A stretch of 40,693 nt of DNA. Origin: Lachnospiraceae bacterium (GTDB lineage: Bacteria; Bacillota; Clostridia; Lachnospirales; Lachnospiraceae). Where the stretch lies: positions 1 through 40,693 of the forward strand of contig JAIKYU010000119.1 of NCBI GenBank assembly GCA_024682835.1, in the 5' to 3' direction. Made by a program: the position numbers and the translations under genes. The notes under the pieces are model-generated. The model was not told the DNA's origin, ran no database searches, and was given only the letters and a program-made list of their open reading frames with translations. Shown in pieces: positions 8,734 through 20,369 of the stretch. The stretch's first letter is position 1, and every line of letters starts with the position of its first letter.

Positions 8734-8762
8734 TTGCAAATGCCCCCTATATGTGGTATAAT
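8734..8762 (+). promoter_or_regulatory. Promoter ahead of the zinc-ribbon gene and ATP synthase operon
   Basis: TTGCAA at 8734-8739 and TATAAT at 8757-8762 are 17 bases apart, and TGG immediately before the -10 makes an extended -10. It begins just after the EF-hand gene stop. No other promoter was found before atpB, so it may also drive the atp genes. Confidence 0.82.
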
Positions 8763-8849
8763 ACGAATCGTTGGTTTGGTTCGCGGAATCGTGTCCGCTG
8801 CGGATAACGGCACCGGGCACGGGCGTGTTTTGTTGGACGGGGGAGAGAG

Positions 8850-10034
8850 ATGGCAGAACAGGTTACCTCATACAAGTGTCCGGCCTGTGAAGGACCGCTT
8901 CGTTTTGACGGAAAGACACAGAAGTTAAAATGTGATTACTGCGACGGCCTGTATACCGTGGAAGAGGTTGAAAAGCTTATGGCTGAAAAGACAGCCAAGG
9001 CGGAAGCCGCACGGGAAAAGGAAGATGCCCGTATCGATGCGGCCAATTCGGAAGCTGCTTCATACGGCGGGGAGATGGAAACCAACACCTACGTCTGCAC
9101 CTCCTGCGGCGCTGCCCTGGACACGGATGCGACGACAGCGGTGACAACCTGTCCTTACTGCGGAAATCCGACTGCGATTGCCGGACAGATGTCCAAGGCG
9201 GTCAAGCCGGATTTTTGTATTCCGTTCCGTTTTGAAAAGAAGGATGCCATTGAGGCGCTCAAAAAATACTATCATGGCAAGCATCTTCTGCCCAAATCCT
9301 TCACCGAGGAGAATCATCTGGAGGAGATCCAGGGGGTGTATGTGCCGTTCTGGATGTATTCCGGAATCGCACATGCCAATATGAAGTTTGAGGGAGCGGA
9401 CAGCGAATCCTACCGCAAGAGCGGCAGAGAAGTGAATGCCATCAAGACGACCGATAAGCTGGGCTGGTCCGGGACGCAGGCCACGGTTTCCTCCGCTGAT
9501 CTCGGTGAGCAGTTTGAGGTTACCGAGACCAAGATCTACGACGTGACCCGCAAGGGTGATGTCCGTTTTACGCGTGTGCCTGCGGATGCTTCCACCAAAA
9601 TGCCGGACGATCTGATGGATTCGATCGAGCCGTTTGATTATAAGGATCTGAAGCCTTTTTCCATGGCCTATATGCCCGGTTTCCTCGCCAATCGTTATGA
9701 TGTGGAAAAGGAGGAGTCAAAGCCGCGTGTCACGGAGCGCGCCGAGCATTCGGCAGCGGATGAGATGCGCGCCAGTGTGAAGCATGAACAGGTGACGGAA
9801 AAGAACCGCGACATCAGCGTCGATATTGAGAAGACGGAATATGCGGTCTTTCCTGTATGGCTCCTGGCGACAAAGTGGAACGGTCAGAATTTTCTCTTTG
9901 CCATGAACGGACAGACGGGCAAGATTGTCGGTAATCTGCCGATTGACACGGGAAAAGCTGTAAAATATTTTCTGCTTCTGACGGCGGGGCTCGGCGTGAT
10001 TTTCGGACTGCTGTCCAGCTTCATGATGGGATAG
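8850..10034 (+). CDS. Zinc-ribbon protein with C-terminal membrane anchor
   Basis: The 394-residue protein begins with two zinc-ribbon modules, CPACEGPL...CDYCDGLY (residues 10-30) and CTSCGAAL...CPYCGNPT (about 88-110), each with paired CxxC motifs. A middle alpha/beta region contains VYVPFWMYSG and VFPVWLLATKWNG. The last 30 residues (YFLLLTAGLGVIFGLLSSFM) form one membrane segment. It is a known clostridial family of undefined role. Relatives commonly sit next to a TPM-domain gene, which fits the small gene that follows. GGGGGAGAG precedes ATG 8850. No catalytic motif is visible. Confidence 0.75.
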   Translation: MAEQVTSYKCPACEGPLRFDGKTQKLKCDYCDGLYTVEEVEKLMAEKTAKAEAAREKEDARIDAANSEAASYGGEMETNTYVCTSCGAALDTDATTAVTTCPYCGNPTAIAGQMSKAVKPDFCIPFRFEKKDAIEALKKYYHGKHLLPKSFTEENHLEEIQGVYVPFWMYSGIAHANMKFEGADSESYRKSGREVNAIKTTDKLGWSGTQATVSSADLGEQFEVTETKIYDVTRKGDVRFTRVPADASTKMPDDLMDSIEPFDYKDLKPFSMAYMPGFLANRYDVEKEESKPRVTERAEHSAADEMRASVKHEQVTEKNRDISVDIEKTEYAVFPVWLLATKWNGQNFLFAMNGQTGKIVGNLPIDTGKAVKYFLLLTAGLGVIFGLLSSFMMG

Positions 10035-10073
10035 GAATGGTGTTCAACTGGCATTGATATAGGGGGAACAGCG

Positions 10074-10295
10074 ATGGACGGAATTATTGTTGGCGTGATT
10101 ATTGCCGCGATTGTGGCAGGTATTGTGGTGGCAATCATGGTCGGCCAGATGAAGCCTGTGGCGCGCAAGCACGAAGCGGCGCAGTACATCGGCGAAGGCG
10201 ATGTGAAGATCTCGGTGCAGGAGGACACCTATCTCCGCACGGAGCTCAGGCGTCGGAAGCTGGAGAATAAGCAGTCCGGCGGAAAGGAAGCCTGA
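10074..10295 (+). CDS. Small membrane protein resembling only the C-terminal tail of a TPM-family protein
   Basis: This 73-residue protein has a single membrane helix (IIVGVIIAAIVAGIVVAIMV, 4-23) followed by a short polar tail with QMKPVARKHEAAQYI and a Lys/Arg-rich end. From memory, TPM-domain proteins of Lachnospiraceae end in a similar helix-plus-tail with GQLK...A..Y; the catalytic-type TPM domain that should precede it is absent, since only 39 bases separate this start from the upstream gene. A good AGGGGGAA box precedes ATG 10074, so it is probably a real, expressed short gene rather than debris. It sits where atpI often lies but does not look like AtpI. Confidence 0.6.
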   Translation: MDGIIVGVIIAAIVAGIVVAIMVGQMKPVARKHEAAQYIGEGDVKISVQEDTYLRTELRRRKLENKQSGGKEA

Positions 10296-10296
10296 A

Positions 10297-10995
10297 ATGG
10301 AAGTCGGAGAGGTTGTTCAGGAACTGCTCAATTCCGACAAAACCGCGATTGCGATCAATCCCGGATTCGGACCGGAAGGTTTTTTCAACATCAACAGATC
10401 GGTCGTGGTTTCCTGGGGGATTATGGCCTTTCTGATGATCCTTACGCTCATCATGACGGCTGGGATGCGTGTCGACCATATCTCCAAACGCCAGCTCATC
10501 ATTGAAACGGCAGTCGTCAAACTCAAGAATCTGATCGGCGACGGTCTCGGACCGGAGGCAAAGGAGTACACGCTCTGGATCACGACACTGCTCATTTACC
10601 TCGGCTTTTCCAATCTGGTGGGGCTTCTGGGGATCACACCCCCGACCATGGATCTGTCCGTCACCCTGTCGCTTGCGCTGATGAGCATCATTCTGGTACA
10701 GATCGTCTCCATTCGCAAGCACGGCGGAATCGGATGGTTGAAATCCTTCACGAAACCGATCGCCGTCAATCTTCCAATGAACATCCTGGAACTCGGGATC
10801 AAACCGCTGTCTCTCTGCATGCGTCTTTTCGGTAATATTCTGGCAGCGACGGTGATTATGGATATGCTCAAAGCCGTGGTTCCGGTTTTTCTGCCGGCGG
10901 TTTTCTGTCTGTATTTTGATTTCTTTGACGGTCTTTTGCAGGCCTACGTTTTCGTGTTTCTGACTTCCCTGTACATCAAGGAAGCGGTGGAATAG
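10297..10995 (+). CDS. atpB: ATP synthase Fo subunit a
   Basis: Subunit a forms the half-channels for ion passage beside the c-ring in the membrane. The 232-residue sequence has five to six hydrophobic segments and the signature LSLCMRLFGN, with the essential arginine at R176, plus the C-terminal FDGLLQAYVFVFL with the conserved Gln. The start lies one base after the stop of the preceding small gene, with AAAGGAAG as the ribosome binding site. It opens the cluster a-c-b-(delta)alpha-gamma-beta-epsilon. Confidence 0.96.
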   Translation: MEVGEVVQELLNSDKTAIAINPGFGPEGFFNINRSVVVSWGIMAFLMILTLIMTAGMRVDHISKRQLIIETAVVKLKNLIGDGLGPEAKEYTLWITTLLIYLGFSNLVGLLGITPPTMDLSVTLSLALMSIILVQIVSIRKHGGIGWLKSFTKPIAVNLPMNILELGIKPLSLCMRLFGNILAATVIMDMLKAVVPVFLPAVFCLYFDFFDGLLQAYVFVFLTSLYIKEAVE

Positions 10996-11256
<261 letters not shown>

Positions 11257-11274
11257 ACAGCGGAGGGAAAAGCT

Positions 11275-11769
11275 GTGCTGAGTGTAAATATGAGTGTCGT
11301 ATACACCGTCATCAATCTGCTGATTCTGTATGTCTTTTTCCGCAAGTTCCTGTTCGGACGTGTGGAAAAGATTCTGGAGGAACGCAGGGAGCAGATTGAG
11401 GGGGTCAACGAACGCCTCGATGAGGAGTTGAATAAAGCCGCGGAGGAGCGGAAACGCTTCGAGGCGGAGACAAAGCAGCTGGAGGAAACAAAGGAATCAA
11501 CCCTGGCGGAGTGGAGGGGAAGAGGCTTTGAGGAATACAACCGCATCATCGAGGAGGCGAAGGTTGAGGCCGGCCGCGTGATCGCGGATGCACGAAAGGA
11601 AGCGGAGACGGAAACGGCGATTTCCCGGGAAAAGAATCAGGAGGCGATCAAGGATATGGTGATTGATGCCGCTTCCTACATTTCCGGCAAGAGTGCGGAT
11701 GGCGCCTCAGAGAGCGCGCTGTATGATGCCTTTATCCGTGAATTGAACGCCTCGGAGGAAGCTTCATGA
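11275..11769 (+). CDS. atpF: ATP synthase Fo subunit b
   Basis: The 164-residue peripheral-stalk subunit has one N-terminal membrane helix ([20 protein letters not shown]) and then a long charged coiled coil. The start is GTG at 11275 with GGAGGG six to eight bases upstream; an internal ATG at 11290 is an alternative. Length and layout are ordinary for a free-standing b subunit, and nothing of the delta subunit is fused to its end. The stop overlaps the start of the next gene by four bases (ATGA). Confidence 0.94.
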   Translation: MLSVNMSVVYTVINLLILYVFFRKFLFGRVEKILEERREQIEGVNERLDEELNKAAEERKRFEAETKQLEETKESTLAEWRGRGFEEYNRIIEEAKVEAGRVIADARKEAETETAISREKNQEAIKDMVIDAASYISGKSADGASESALYDAFIRELNASEEAS

Positions 11770-13536
11770 GCGTGACCGGCAGAACGTCAAAAAAAGAGAC
11801 GGTAAACCGCCCTGAAAAGGCGGTGCTGCGTTATGCCAAGGAGAGTCCGTCCCCGTCACAGCTCGAGAAAATCCGTTCCTCGCTGTGCAGACAGTTTGAC
11901 ATCGATAATCTGACGATTGAGCTGGAAGAGGATCCTTCTCTGGTCTCCGGCTTCGTCATCCGGTTCGGTAGTCATGAATATGATTTCAGCGAGACAGGGC
12001 GTGAAGAGCAGCTGCGTGAGCATATCGCGTCGATCAAGGCTTCTTCGTCGGAAGAGCTGATCACCGCGTTGAAGGGCAGCATAGCCGATTTTTCCCTGCA
12101 CGCAAGGTCGCGTGAGATCGGCGTCGTCACCTGGGTCGGCGACGGAATTGCGATTGTAAAGGGCGTGGAGGAGGCCTTTTATGGCGAGATCCTCGTTTTT
12201 GAGGACGGCACGCGGGGAATGGTGCAGGATCTCAGAGAGTCTGAAATCGGCTGCATCCTGTTCGGCAACGAACAGGGCATCTGTGCCGGAGCCAAGGCGG
12301 TACGGACGGGAAAGCAGGCCGGGATTCCTGTGGGCAAGCAGTTCCTCGGCAGGGTTGTCAATTCACTCGGTGATCCGATTGACGAACAGGGCATGATCGA
12401 GGCGGAGGGATATCTGCCTGTAGAGCAGAGGGCTCCCGGGATTATTGACCGTCGCTCCGTGTGCGAACCGCTTGAGACTGGGATACTTTCTATCGACACG
12501 ATGTTCCCGATCGGCAGAGGGCAGCGTGAGCTGATCATTGGCGACAGGCAGACCGGCAAGACCTCCATTGCGACGGACACGATTATCAATCAGAAGGGCA
12601 AGGATGTGATCTGCATCTATGTGGCGATCGGACAGAAGGTTTCCACAGTTGCCCGTCTTGCACATATGTTTCACGAAGCAGATGCGATGGAATACACGAT
12701 TATCGTGAGCTCCACCGCATCGGATCCCGCCCCGTTGCAGTATATCGCACCGTATGCAGGCTGCGCGCTGGCAGAGTTCTTCATGCGTCAGGGCAGAGAT
12801 GTGCTGATTGTGTATGATGATCTTTCCAAGCACGCGGTTGCGTATCGTTCCATGAGTCTGCTTCTGGAGCGGCCCCCCGGGCGTGAAGCGTATCCGGGGG
12901 ATGTCTTCTACCTGCATTCCCGCCTGTTGGAACGGGCGGCCAAGCTTTCCGACGCCAACGGAGGAGGCTCCATCACGGCTCTTCCGATCATTGAGACGCA
13001 GGCGGGGGATGTGTCGGCATATATCCCTACCAACGTGATATCGATCACGGACGGTCAGATCTTTCTGGAGAGTGATCTGTTCTTTGAGGGCATGCGCCCT
13101 GCAGTCAATGTCGGTCTGTCGGTGTCACGTGTAGGAAGCGCTGCGCAGACCAGGGCAATGAAAAAGGCAGCGGGTTCGATTCGAATCGATCTGGCGCAGT
13201 ATCGCGAGATGGCTGTGTTTACCCAGTTCAGTTCGGATCTGGATGAGACGACGAAAAAACAGTTGGCGCACGGCCAGGCATTGATGGAACTGCTCAAGCA
13301 GCCGCTGTACCATCCGCTTTCCCAGGCGGAACAGGTGATCACGCTGGTATGTGCCAACAACGGCTACTTTGACGAGTATCCCGCAAGCCAGGTCAAAAAG
13401 GAGCAAAACCGTCTGCTGCAGGTCATGCACGAGAAAAAGCAGGACATTGTGCTGCAGATCCAGGGCGGTGCAAAGCTTGACGAGGTGCTGTCACATCAGA
13501 TTCTGGAGGCAGCGGGGGAAATCAAGAAGGAGCGCG

Positions 13537-13550
<14 letters not shown>
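11766..13550 (+). CDS. atpA: ATP synthase F1 subunit alpha with N-terminal delta C-domain fusion
   Basis: At 594 residues this is about 90 longer than a normal alpha subunit. Residues 17-88 read like the C-terminal half of the delta subunit ([12 protein letters not shown], then [15 protein letters not shown], equivalent to the DPSLIGG.ViriG motif of delta). Ordinary alpha begins near residue 92 with [13 protein letters not shown] and [16 protein letters not shown]. The P-loop is GDRQTGKT (259-266) and the arginine-finger segment [10 protein letters not shown] is intact. No separate atpH exists between atpF and atpA, so the helical N-terminal domain of delta, which normally caps alpha, is missing. 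One uninterrupted frame covers both parts. Alpha is certain; the delta origin of the extension is a strong motif-based inference. Confidence 0.93.
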
Positions 13551-16261
<2,711 letters not shown>

Positions 16262-16281
16262 ACGGTTTTGCGGGGAAACGG

Positions 16282-17289
16282 ATGGAGATCGTGCTTATTC
16301 CGGCGTATCGTCCGGACGATGAATTGATCAGACTGATCGACGGGATCAGGGAGAAGTCGGATCTGTCCGTTCTGGTGGTTGATGACGGAAGCGGAGAAGC
16401 ATATCGATCCGTTTTTCAGAGGGTCGAATCAAAAGCCGTGGTGCTGCATCATGAAACAAACCGCGGAAAGGGCAGTGCGATCAAAACGGGACTGGCCTAT
16501 GTTTCGTCACAGATGAAGGACTGCACCTGTGTGATTCTGGCAGATGCGGACGGTCAGCATCCTGTGGAGGATATCCTGGCAATCCGGGATGTCTGTGTCA
16601 GAGAAAACAGATTCATCCTGACCACACGCATTTTTGAAAAAATGCCGTTTCGGTCGCGGTTGGGCAATACACTGATTCGTATCGTTTATACCTGGGTCAA
16701 TCACCGGTATTTCACAGATAATCAATGCGGACTGCGTGCCATTCCGGCCTCTCTGATCGAAGTCATGAGCAGGATTCCGGGGGATCGCTATGAATATGAG
16801 ATGTCTATGCTCTGCTACGCGGAAAAGACGGGAATCTCCATTGTCCCCTTCCCTCTGAAGGCTGTATATCTGGGCAACAATGAATCCTCCCATTATCGGG
16901 CAGTCCGCGATTCACTGCTGGTTGTGCGAAAAATGCTCCATCATGTGTGGCCCTCCGCCGTGGGACTTCTTTTCCGTCTGGCAGCGGTGCTGCTGCTTCC
17001 TGTTTGGGTGAATCAGGTCAGTCCGGCTTTGGATGTGCTTCTGGCCGGCCTTTGCAGCACGATTCTTGTTCTTCTGCTGTATATTACGGCCGCCTTTCCG
17101 GGCGGCGCTTACCGTGATGCCGGGCGGGAGATCAGGTGCCGTATCATCACAGATCTGTCAGTATTTGTCGTGACGGTTGTGCTTCAGAACGGACTGGGTC
17201 TGTCGCACCGGGGGGCGTGTTTCTTTTCGATGGGACTGGTTTTGGCAGGATGGTATTTTGCCATGCAGAGGCTGCAGAAACCAGCCTGA
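16282..17289 (+). CDS. Family 2 glycosyltransferase with C-terminal membrane domain (polyprenyl-phosphate type)
   Basis: Residues 1-215 form a GT-A domain of the dolichyl-phosphate mannose synthase kind: IPAYRPDDELI at the start, the nucleotide-binding VVDDGSGEA (32-40), NRGKGSAIKTG and the metal-binding DADGQHP (88-94). Residues 225-330 hold about four membrane segments, like a GtrA-type flippase or anchor domain. It probably moves a sugar from a nucleotide onto polyprenyl phosphate at the membrane for envelope glycan decoration; the sugar cannot be told. GCGGGGAAACGG precedes ATG 16282. Its stop lies two bases from the stop of the convergent lipoprotein gene, with no hairpin between them. 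Confidence 0.88.
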   Translation: MEIVLIPAYRPDDELIRLIDGIREKSDLSVLVVDDGSGEAYRSVFQRVESKAVVLHHETNRGKGSAIKTGLAYVSSQMKDCTCVILADADGQHPVEDILAIRDVCVRENRFILTTRIFEKMPFRSRLGNTLIRIVYTWVNHRYFTDNQCGLRAIPASLIEVMSRIPGDRYEYEMSMLCYAEKTGISIVPFPLKAVYLGNNESSHYRAVRDSLLVVRKMLHHVWPSAVGLLFRLAAVLLLPVWVNQVSPALDVLLAGLCSTILVLLLYITAAFPGGAYRDAGREIRCRIITDLSVFVVTVVLQNGLGLSHRGACFFSMGLVLAGWYFAMQRLQKPA

Positions 17290-17291
17290 AA

Positions 17292-17768
17292 TCAATCTGA
17301 ATTTTCCGAATCCCCGTTCGATTCGTCTTTGTTTTCGTCTCCGTGCAGGATGGACAGCATACGGCGGATGCAGCTATTTGCCCGCTCGTAGTATTGGCCG
17401 GCCCGCGATTCCGATGCGTCGTCAAACTCACCGTCGTAGGCGTCATGGTAGGCGTCGACGGCTTTGCTCATGTAATTCGCTGTTTCCTGCGGAAGATCTC
17501 CCATTGCGGAAAAAGCAGACGGCACATTGTAGTCTGCCATTTCCGAGCAGGCCTCGTCCAGCCTGTCAAGTGCCCTGAGAAGCTGGGTGGCGGCGAACTC
17601 GCTGTCCGGATCGATGGCATCGATCGTCCGGTCAGCAGTTGCAACTTCTTCGTAAAAATGCTCCATCTGCTCGCGGTATACTTCCAGTTCAGAAGGTTTC
17701 GCGCTGCCGCAGCCTGCAAGCATAAGCAGTAAAAGCAACAGAAGGATTGTTTTGGGTGTTTTTTTCAT
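17292..17768 (-). CDS. Small lipoprotein of unknown function
   Basis: The 158-residue precursor starts MKKTPK, has a leucine-rich signal segment and the lipobox LAGC with cysteine C20, so it should be a membrane-anchored lipoprotein of about 139 residues. The mature part is acidic and mostly helical, probably a helical bundle, and ends in an Asp/Glu/Asn/Ser-rich tail. No known domain was recognised. It is transcribed leftward from its own promoter, which overlaps that of metH. Confidence 0.82.
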   Translation of the reverse strand: MKKTPKTILLLLLLLMLAGCGSAKPSELEVYREQMEHFYEEVATADRTIDAIDPDSEFAATQLLRALDRLDEACSEMADYNVPSAFSAMGDLPQETANYMSKAVDAYHDAYDGEFDDASESRAGQYYERANSCIRRMLSILHGDENKDESNGDSENSD

Positions 17769-17777
17769 AACCTGTTA

Positions 17778-17807
17778 ATTATAACACAAGGTTGCGCAGG
17801 AAAACAA
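17778..17807 (-). promoter_or_regulatory. Promoter of the small lipoprotein gene
   Basis: On the minus strand TTGTTT (plus 17802-17807) and TATAAT (plus 17778-17783) are 18 bases apart, with TGT directly before the -10, an extended -10 element. It overlaps the promoter region of metH on the other strand. Confidence 0.72.
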
Positions 17808-17820
17808 CAAGTGATAGACT
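17792..17820 (+). promoter_or_regulatory. metH promoter placing transcription start at the start codon
   Basis: TTGCGC (17792-17797) and TAGACT (17815-17820) are 17 bases apart, with TGA before the -10 (extended -10). Only seven bases separate the -10 from the metH ATG at 17828, so the mRNA would begin at or next to the start codon. No ribosome binding site is visible. Confidence 0.6.
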
Positions 17821-17827
17821 ATAGCGT

Positions 17828-20314
17828 ATGAATCGACAGGAATTTGCTGAATTTATCGGAAAGCGGATTCGCTTTCTGGACGGTGCGACAGGGACCAACC
17901 TGATGAAAGCGGGCATGCCTGCGGGCGTCTGCCCGGAAGCATGGATTCTTGAGCATCCGGACGCCATTCTGACGCTGCAAAAAGCCTATGCCGAAGCCGG
18001 CAGTAACATCATCTATGCACCGACCTTCACCGGCAACCGCATCAAACTCAAAGAATACGGACTGGAGCATGAGATCGACCGCATCAACCGGGAGCTGGTC
18101 AGGCTCTCCAGACAGGCAGTCGACGGGTATGGCGTGCTTGTCGCCGGGGATCTGACGATGACGGGAAGACAGGTTCAGCCGGTCGGGGATCTCGATTTTG
18201 ATGAACTGGTGGACGTCTATTGTGAACAGATCGGAATCCTGGCGGATGCCGGTGTGGATCTGTTTGTCGTTGAGACGATGATGAGTCTGCAGGAGACACG
18301 TGCTGCCCTTATCGCTGCGGCTGAGACGGCACCGGATATCGCGGTGATGGCAACGCTCACCTTTGAGGGAGACGGCAGGACGCTTTTCGGCACGAGCGCC
18401 GAAACCGGTGCGGCGGTTCTGGAGTCACTCGGGGCGTCGGCGGTCGGAGCAAACTGCTCCACGGGGCCGGCAAAAATGGCTCCGATTATTGAAGCCATGG
18501 CCTCTGTCACGAGAATTCCGATCATAGCCAAGCCGAACGCCGGTTTCCCTGTGACGGATGCGGACGGCAACACAGAGTATGACATGGAACCCGCGGCATT
18601 TGCGGATGAAATGCGGACACTGGTCGATGCCGGAGCGCAGATCATCGGCGCCTGCTGTGGATCGACACCGGATTTTATCCGCCGGCTGCACGATGTCTTC
18701 GGGCAGGAGGACGACTGTTTTGAACGGGCGCATCAGAGACCCGCGGGTATACGGATTCTCACCTCCGAACGGAAGACGCTCCGCTTTGGCCTCGATGATC
18801 CGTTTCATATCGTCGGGGAGCGGATCAATCCGACCGGCAAAAAAAAGCTGCAGGCGGAGCTGGCGGAAGGCAAACTGGATCTGGTCTGCCGGTACGTCAG
18901 TGAGCAGGAGGAAGCGGGGGCATCCGTTCTGGATGTCAACGTCGGCATGCCCGGCATTGACGAGAAGACGATGATGCTGCAGGTGCTTAATGAGGTGACC
19001 GGTCTCACGGATCTGCCGCTTTGCCTTGATTCCAGTGACGAGTCGACAATGGAAGCCGCGCTGCGCCGGTACCCGGGACGGGCACTGGTCAATTCCGTCT
19101 CCCTGGAAAAAGGCAAGGCGGAACGATTTCTGCCGTTGGTCCGAAAATACGGAGGCATGTTTATCCTGCTACCGGTTGGGGAAAACGGAATACCGAGCAC
19201 TTTTGGAGAAAAAATCGATAATATCGAGCGCCTCTGGCATCTGGCAAAGCAGAGCGGATTTACTGATGAAGATATTGTGGTAGACGGCCTTGTCGCAACG
19301 ATCGGTGCGGAACCGGAAGCTGCGATATCCGTGCTGGATACGGTCGCCTGGTGTCACGATCACGGACTGGCGACGATCTGCGGATTGTCCAATATTTCCT
19401 TCGGCCTGCCTGAGCGCGGCTACATCAACACCGCCTTTCTGACAATGGCGATCGATCACGGTCTCACCATGGCAATTGCCAATCCCTCCCAGGAGCTTTT
19501 GGTCAACGCGGCCTTTGCCTCGGATCTGCTTAAGCACAAGGAGGGCAGTGATTCCCGCTACATTGAGCGGATGCGTCGCTATGAGGGGGCGGAAGCACCG
19601 GGGCTTTCCTCCGTGCGCTCGCAAAAAGCCGAAACCGTTGCGAACCGCGGGTTGGAATCGGCCAAACAGCCTTTGACCCCGACGGATCGTCTCTATCAGG
19701 ATGTGATGCAGGGAAACAGACGAAATGTCGCAGAGGACACCGAGCAGGCACTGAAAGCCGGAGAGAAGCCGCAGGAGCTTCTTGACAACGCTTTGATGCG
19801 GGCGATCAACGAGGTGGGCGAGCTGTTCAATCGGGGCAAATACTTTCTTCCGCAGTTAATTGCATCCGCTGAGGCCATGAAGCTTTCCATCGCTGTGCTG
19901 GAGCCGCTGCTCAAGGCACAGAGTGGCGGGCGGCAGAAGCTTCCCAACGTGGTTTTTGCCACGGTGCAGGGAGATGTTCATGATATCGGCAAAAATCTTG
20001 TCGTTTTAATGTTAAGAAATGTTGGATTTAACGTATATGATCTCGGAAAGGATGTTCCGAAGGAGGAAATCGTTCAGGCGGCCATCGATCATGATGCAAA
20101 GATTATCGGTTTGTCCGCACTGATGACCACCACGATGCAGGAGATGCGCCACGTGGTGCGCCTTGCCAGAGAGCGCTGTCCGGAGGTCAAAATCATGATT
20201 GGCGGGGCGGTGGTCACGGAAGCGTTTGCTGCCGAGATCGGAGCGGACGCCTATACGCACGACGCGGCGGAGGCTGTCCGTGTGGCGAAACAACTGCTGG
20301 GGATTCTGGAATGA
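17828..20314 (+). CDS. metH: Cobalamin-dependent methionine synthase, short form
   Basis: This enzyme moves a methyl group from methyltetrahydrofolate through cobalamin to homocysteine. The 828 residues hold the homocysteine domain (1-290; zinc ligands C210 in GANCS and C276/C277 in GACCGSTP), the pterin-binding domain (about 310-600; GERINPTGKKKLQ, DVNVGMPGID) and the cap plus cobalamin domain (about 620-828; H718 in GDVHDIGKN). The C-terminal S-adenosylmethionine activation domain of E. coli MetH (1227 residues) is absent, as in several anaerobes, so reactivation must rely on another protein. An in-frame stop (TAG 17822-17824) one codon before the ATG fixes the start. The 5' leader is apparently absent. 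Confidence 0.95.
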   Translation: MNRQEFAEFIGKRIRFLDGATGTNLMKAGMPAGVCPEAWILEHPDAILTLQKAYAEAGSNIIYAPTFTGNRIKLKEYGLEHEIDRINRELVRLSRQAVDGYGVLVAGDLTMTGRQVQPVGDLDFDELVDVYCEQIGILADAGVDLFVVETMMSLQETRAALIAAAETAPDIAVMATLTFEGDGRTLFGTSAETGAAVLESLGASAVGANCSTGPAKMAPIIEAMASVTRIPIIAKPNAGFPVTDADGNTEYDMEPAAFADEMRTLVDAGAQIIGACCGSTPDFIRRLHDVFGQEDDCFERAHQRPAGIRILTSERKTLRFGLDDPFHIVGERINPTGKKKLQAELAEGKLDLVCRYVSEQEEAGASVLDVNVGMPGIDEKTMMLQVLNEVTGLTDLPLCLDSSDESTMEAALRRYPGRALVNSVSLEKGKAERFLPLVRKYGGMFILLPVGENGIPSTFGEKIDNIERLWHLAKQSGFTDEDIVVDGLVATIGAEPEAAISVLDTVAWCHDHGLATICGLSNISFGLPERGYINTAFLTMAIDHGLTMAIANPSQELLVNAAFASDLLKHKEGSDSRYIERMRRYEGAEAPGLSSVRSQKAETVANRGLESAKQPLTPTDRLYQDVMQGNRRNVAEDTEQALKAGEKPQELLDNALMRAINEVGELFNRGKYFLPQLIASAEAMKLSIAVLEPLLKAQSGGRQKLPNVVFATVQGDVHDIGKNLVVLMLRNVGFNVYDLGKDVPKEEIVQAAIDHDAKIIGLSALMTTTMQEMRHVVRLARERCPEVKIMIGGAVVTEAFAAEIGADAYTHDAAEAVRVAKQLLGILE

Positions 20315-20339
20315 TGTCAGGGTCCATCCGTGACATCAT
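20311..20339 (+). repeat. Perfect 9-base inverted repeat at the metH stop
   Basis: ATGATGTCA (20311-20319) and TGACATCAT (20331-20339) flank an 11-base loop; the first arm contains the metH stop codon. There is no T-run after it, so it is not a standard terminator. It could stabilise the metH 3' end or bind a regulator ahead of ilvB. Confidence 0.5.
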
Positions 20340-20369
20340 GAGATATTTGATTTCAACAGAGGAGGAGAG

